From Amycolatopsis sp. QT-25 (GTDB lineage: Bacteria > Actinomycetota > Actinomycetes > Mycobacteriales > Pseudonocardiaceae), in the NCBI RefSeq assembly GCF_029369745.1, contig NZ_CP120210.1:4402001-4466000 (forward strand): a DNA stretch of 64,000 bases, given 5' to 3'. Positions 61,401 to 64,000 of the stretch are shown piece by piece. Position 1 is the stretch's first letter. Each line of letters begins with the position of its first letter. The notes below the pieces were generated by a model, which was given only the letters and a program-made list of their open reading frames with translations, did no database searches and was not told where the DNA came from. The translations under genes were made by a program, and so were the position numbers.

Positions 61401-63887
61401 CGTGTAGTGCGCCTTCGGTACCCAGGACACCGCGGAAACGTCGATCGGGGAGTCGGTTCTGATGTGCCATGACATCTTCTCGAACTGGCTGACCGGGAGG
61501 CTCATGTCGATCTTGGTGGTCCCGGTCGACGCAGCAGGCAGAACCTTGCGGAGCACCTCCGCCGGAGCGTGCACCCCGTTGCCCTTCGTGATCACCACGG
61601 TCACGTCGTCCGAGGTCACCTTGCTCTTGACCACATCGCCGGTCAGCTGAAGCTTGCCGGTCACCGGCACCATCACCTGCGACGAACGGCCGCCGAGCGT
61701 GAAGTCCGCCGACGCACGGAACACGGTGCTCGCCAGCCCGTTCACGTCCGTGCCCGCCGCCAGGTCGGTGTAGCTGATCGCCGGATCCCACGCCACCGTG
61801 TCGTACTTGCCGTCCAGAATGGACTGCGTGCGAAAGTAGAGCGCGTCGCCCTTCTTCACCGCGATGGCCGACACATTGGCCGGGGTGAACTCGGTGTGGT
61901 CGTCCGGGCCGATCCGTTGCGCCCAGAGTTCGGTGTCCTTGGCCTGGATGGTGACCCGCACACCGTCGGCTTTGGTGTACGCGGCGCGCGCGGGCGAGGG
62001 GTCCACGGTCAGTTGCACCCGGCCGTCGACGCGGACGGTGCCGTCGAACGGCGCGACCCACCGGCGCACCGAGTCCAGCAGCGGCGAGTTGTCGACCTGC
62101 TGGTTGAACTGCGCGGTCTGGTCACCGACGATCTCGCCGGTCACCGCTCCACCGCCGACGGGCACCGGGGTGCGGGTGGAGTCCGCGCTGTAGGCGGGCT
62201 GCCCGTTGGCATCCAGGTAGCCGAACAACACGCCACCGTTGTCGACCAGGTCCGTGATGCCGTCACCATTGACGTCGCTGAAGAACCGATCCGACGTGGT
62301 CGTGGTCCCCACGAAGTCCAGCTGCGCGGCTACAGCGAGGACGAACGCCTCGACACCGATCGTGCCCGACAACGTCCGCTCGGTCGAGATCCCCGGGAGG
62401 TCGCGCAACCTGACCGGCGGGTCACCGAACTTCGGCTCACCCCCCGGAGTGCTCGAATTGGGGCGGTAATACACGTCGTTGTTCTTGCGGAACACCTTGT
62501 CCGGCAGGTTGTCACCGTTCACGTCCACCAGCGCCGACAGGCCATCGGACTGGACGGCGTTGAACCCGACCTTCAGCCCGACGCCACCCTGCTTGACCGG
62601 CCACCCCTGCACGTTGTAGCCAGCGAACAAGTGCGCACCGAACCCGACGGAAGTGCTCGCCGAGATCGCACTCGCCTCACCTTCACGGATGTTCACGCCC
62701 AGATCGTCATCCGGGACCGACCAACCCGCCGCCTTCCCGAACCCGGTGTAGTTGCCGTCCTTGTCCCGGACATCGTCGAAGTAGTCGAACGAGTGGGTGT
62801 TGAACAGCTTGTTGTCCTCACCGAACTGAGACACCGACGCCAGCAACGTCTTCGCGAACGCGCCTGCCCGGTAGTTCAGCTCGTAAGCGCGCACCAGCTG
62901 GTCGTCCAGCTTGACCTCCACCCGGCGCAGCAGGTCCGCGGTCACCTTCTTGAAGCCGCCCCGGGCATCGATCTGCACATCACCGCGACGGGGTTCGCCC
63001 CGGTCCCGGTCACGCAGGAACGTCACCGAGTACTTGCCCTCGACGTCGCCGTGGCCGGTGTAGGTGATCCGCTGCGGATACAGATTGCTGCCCGGCACCG
63101 TCGACTTCTCGGTACCGCCGTCGTCCACCCTCGCATACCGGTAACGCATGACATTGTCGTTGGTGTCACGGACTTCGCGGACCGCCCAGGTGGCGATGCT
63201 GCCCGCCTTGTCGGCGAGCGTCGTATCGGGTGCCCCGCCGAACACCATGCGGGTGCCCGCCTTGTCGGTGACCTCCCACCAATAGCCCGCCGGTCTGTCC
63301 CCGTGCCGGACGATCCGGTCGAACCGGCTCTCCGCCCGGACGTGGAAGACCTTTTCCGCAGTCCGGGCCTGCAGCTCACCCCGATGGGCCACCGGGGTGA
63401 GCTGCTCACCGTTCAGCAGATAGGTCTCGGTCTCCAACCCCGCGTCATACCTCGGCACACCCCACCGGGTGTCCACCGTGATGGACGGCAGGGCGACGTC
63501 CCACCCCACACCCAGCCAGCCGTTCGCCCCCGAGGAGTTGTAGGCCACCGACAGCTTCGGCTCCAGACCTGCCCGCCCTTGGGGGACTTCCAGCGGGTAG
63601 GACAATCGCGCGTCGCCCCGGTTGTTCGCCGACGGCAGTCCGATCAGGTTCACCCCGGCCCCCGGATCGGCCGCCTTGATGTCCTTGATCTGGTTCGGAT
63701 CGAAGGACGTCCCCTCCGGATGTTCCGGCGCCGCGACTGCTCCATCCGCGCCCGATCCTTGCGCCGCCCAGCGCACCGAAGGCGGTGCCGCGCCCGGGAC
63801 CGTCACCGCCACCAACGCCAAGATCAGCGCGACCACCACGGCCCGGCGGTGCTGACGAACCGGACGAGTCCATGCGAAGGCAGCCAT
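55476..63887 (-). CDS. Giant secreted SpvB/FG-GAP/RHS polymorphic toxin
   Basis: 2803 residues. Order: signal peptide (residues about 15-35), SpvB-type domain (about 70-200; SYPLEVPQGRAGLEPKLSVA, SSGANGWLGVGWDVALPSI), scattered FG-GAP-like repeats (DVNGDNLPD, DVNGDGITD, DINGDGLPD), a long YD/RHS repeat region (about 1550-2450), and the RHS core (DHLGSSGYVTD, LYYHGARYYNPRTQLWASAD at about 2460-2535). The core ends NNPVILTDPTGK, then an unknown tip of about 230 residues. This is a single-chain TcB-TcC-like layout. ATG 63887; region 63888-64000 holds only its upstream DNA. Confidence 0.92.
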   Translation of the reverse strand: MAAFAWTRPVRQHRRAVVVALILALVAVTVPGAAPPSVRWAAQGSGADGAVAAPEHPEGTSFDPNQIKDIKAADPGAGVNLIGLPSANNRGDARLSYPLEVPQGRAGLEPKLSVAYNSSGANGWLGVGWDVALPSITVDTRWGVPRYDAGLETETYLLNGEQLTPVAHRGELQARTAEKVFHVRAESRFDRIVRHGDRPAGYWWEVTDKAGTRMVFGGAPDTTLADKAGSIATWAVREVRDTNDNVMRYRYARVDDGGTEKSTVPGSNLYPQRITYTGHGDVEGKYSVTFLRDRDRGEPRRGDVQIDARGGFKKVTADLLRRVEVKLDDQLVRAYELNYRAGAFAKTLLASVSQFGEDNKLFNTHSFDYFDDVRDKDGNYTGFGKAAGWSVPDDDLGVNIREGEASAISASTSVGFGAHLFAGYNVQGWPVKQGGVGLKVGFNAVQSDGLSALVDVNGDNLPDKVFRKNNDVYYRPNSSTPGGEPKFGDPPVRLRDLPGISTERTLSGTIGVEAFVLAVAAQLDFVGTTTTSDRFFSDVNGDGITDLVDNGGVLFGYLDANGQPAYSADSTRTPVPVGGGAVTGEIVGDQTAQFNQQVDNSPLLDSVRRWVAPFDGTVRVDGRVQLTVDPSPARAAYTKADGVRVTIQAKDTELWAQRIGPDDHTEFTPANVSAIAVKKGDALYFRTQSILDGKYDTVAWDPAISYTDLAAGTDVNGLASTVFRASADFTLGGRSSQVMVPVTGKLQLTGDVVKSKVTSDDVTVVITKGNGVHAPAEVLRKVLPAASTGTTKIDMSLPVSQFEKMSWHIRTDSPIDVSAVSWVPKAHYTEAPGVESLVDDKGQPTLVISPPFDVDMYPADTLTTPQQTYKVTKTGKLRVRPGVKLDFGLTAGSKIAFTVKKRGGQLLGKRVVDIVNGQYGSPGQDLDVVVPVTEGDELYFDHSTTDPNLFGLVAEQSAKVTYDLSSPWPTFSPAPSAMHGSAQQGAFPQPYRGWGVIGYQANRDRATQPIKQAELAIDQSFKDALPREPKKADIAGFAANPRIPMPRLAIFAPNPAKGGWAAQDESSWFTATMATSSRLGADTIDVVTDADVAGDRTVMRRGVTGQVSGTLSAGPFGGTVVGGITAGSVDYVDLNGDRFPDVVGAKEIQFTDMNGALGSRRGTLGGNVRETDNLSGNVSYSAGSEAATLASALGLAAPEAGSSNNTATNGPVQPALGIGGSLGGGESDTRVDLIDINGDGLPDKVFANGDAQLNLGYSFAAREPWSAGPINDASTRNLGVNLGFNVDNYGFAGGLSAELGTSFTNASMLDVNGDGLTDRVFTDGANPIKVAINTGTGFTAPTPFRGSFADIAVDKNATLGAGVYFTFPVPTPVGTFVFNPGANVSTGIGRAEIGLRDVNGDGLADHVKSTRDNELMVAANQTGRTNLLRAMTRPMGGRVELDYTRTGNTQAMPESRWVLSRTAVSDGHRGDGADTQLATYRYEQGAYDRLEREFRGFGKVVTEQRDPGAADALYRSTTDEYRTDSLYTTGLVARTLTADNAGRPLTETVNSYQLRDTAPGSAFAALSRVDKRFYEGAEKPGKSTYTEMVYDDFGNLIRSFDAADEGTADDVETTYGYSASDPACRDRNIVGTANLVRQRGAADGAVSRHRESTVDCKTGTVRQVRQYLTDTVSSNVDLEYFPDGNLKSVTKPANKTGQRYRLDYGYDTVVGVHIESMVDSFGLRSSAAHNLKYGQPERTTDQNGQQVLRGYDSVGRLDTVTGPYEIGSWKVTIDFDYHPEATVPYATTRHLDRDATGVREDTIDTVTFSDGLKRVLQTKKDASVADSAGDTPEQVMTVSGRAEFDFLGRAVEQYQPVTEPKGDGNTTFNAAFDTVTPTRVSFDALDRPVKTVQPDEVTTTMAYGFGPDRAGVTRFETTATDGNGKQKRSYTDLRQKTTAIKEFNPAGGQPVIWTSYAYDPLGQLTTVVDDKNNTTRSDYDTLGRRTVLDSPDAGRTETRYDLAGNPTVKITANLKATGRQVEYDYDHNRLTAVRYPAFPANNVTYTHGAPGAPDNAAGRITEIRDAAGTVTRGYGPLGETTRETRTIKIAGQADRGYTTGWRFDAFNRVLQMTYPDGEVLRYDYDTGGQVTRASGAKNGTDYLYLGRLDYDKFGQKVLQQAGNGVRTTYTYDQADRRLATLKSKTPGATEFQNLGYTYDEVGNITELTNATAQNPTIGGPSSQTFGYDDLYQLTSASGQYTTKNNQQDKYTLALGYDSIHNTTTKTQHHEITGTSTQAASLNRREQGAASPAGGGGGSPASLGPLTTGPIEPVAGQDATSYDYKYDYGSGKPHAPSKVGPITQAYDTNGNLTDTVNTAAGETKRRQYVWDEENRLACNQDTATTTVPQTPAGCQGATVGYTYDVAGERVIKQGDGLSLYPNRGYSERNGTGFKHIFIGDSRLTTKTVAADGPENTQSYFHADHLGSSGYVTDRQGNVTEHLEYMPFGETWVEEKAGESGTPYKFTGKELDEETGLYYHGARYYNPRTQLWASADPALGEFMSGSKAAGGITNARNLAAYTYAHNNPVILTDPTGKSPMVAIPSPPPAPIERNHQRANANGSGPADYDEWKNRSASDNIWLGGIATGAVAMSQGARAVLGANASALMKHFLQNSGDDYRGVSVDSMLKEIVGFRADVEMYAKSYVRSHIKNYPPGVREQFAFNTDWHLFETDWADPDWHTALGKFDFQISGVATPTSDGGWDITVQVGIYDYYNFETADTDSKLHPSHLNELHRAGLAQNFNVFGRSSPFTFHLPPDQASGPVA

Positions 63888-64000
63888 GCCCCCGACCCCC
63901 TTTGGATCGATGAATTAGGCCAAATGGTCCCGTCCGGCGACAATGACCGTCGCGCACGGGATCGAACGGTGATGCGGGAGCGAAGCACGCAGCGGACAAC

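Noticed and set aside
57057..61472. Large plus-strand frames opposite the RHS gene
   Set aside because: They are low-complexity Val/Gly/Arg or Arg/Asp products with no start signals; the minus strand has a continuous 2803-codon gene with clear domains.

Overview
The window is high-GC actinobacterial DNA. The gene families (amphi-Trp protein, DUF5997, DUF1206, DUF2252, a large LuxR regulator, Lrp-type control of bkdABC), the many genes that look leaderless (TANNNT hexamer 4-8 nt before the start) and the conspicuous AAGGCC..GGCCTT hairpins between genes point to Pseudonocardiaceae, probably an Amycolatopsis-like organism. That placement is inference. No rRNA, tRNA, CRISPR array or replication origin was seen.

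Layout. 1-4.1 kb: end of a membrane protein, a secreted beta-lactamase-fold serine hydrolase, a small membrane protein, a Tat-exported alpha/beta hydrolase, and two divergent genes with a WGxxGxxG helix. 4.4-10.5 kb: a compact RiPP locus with a full-length class II lanthipeptide synthetase (LanM), a 64-residue precursor that contains no cysteine, and a 963-residue LuxR-type regulator. 10.5-16.8 kb: a glutaredoxin, a YihY/BrkB membrane protein, a long non-coding repeat, and a stress block (Mn catalase, DUF4383, divergent unknown gene) whose promoters fit the SigF/SigB pattern, then an aldehyde dehydrogenase and a Cys/His-rich protein. 17-23.7 kb: secreted peptidoglycan peptidase-like protein, fchA-folD folate pair in which FolD has lost the cyclohydrolase lysine, two secreted beta-helix/CBM2 proteins, and an S4 RNA-binding protein. 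23.9-28.3 kb: decayed genes around a Cmx-type efflux gene that has a probable leader peptide. 28.2-35.2 kb: fructosamine kinase, AraC regulator, hydrolase, second Cys/His-rich protein, a thioesterase-like protein without its nucleophile, and the xylA/ROK divergent pair with two matching operators. 35.5-41.9 kb: Lrp regulator and the bkdABC operon, an exporter, a VOC protein and a cutinase-like hydrolase. 41.9-48 kb: sigma factor and serine hydrolase among gene fragments (TetM/EF-G N-terminus, DHA2/PEP-mutase chimera, DUF5808, LacI) and a second copy of the non-coding repeat. 48-53.9 kb: ABM, DUF1206 and DUF2252 proteins and a MacB-like ABC exporter. 54.1-63.9 kb: a deleted IS3-type element, a candidate immunity gene, and a giant 2803-residue secreted SpvB/FG-GAP/RHS toxin read leftwards.

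Most interesting: the Cys-free precursor beside an intact LanM; the complementary FolD/FchA pair; the RHS protein with a compositionally distinct unknown tip and neighbouring immunity candidate; a family of paralogous Cys/His-rich proteins; a 0.3-0.36 kb dispersed repeat; and sets of shared promoter motifs.
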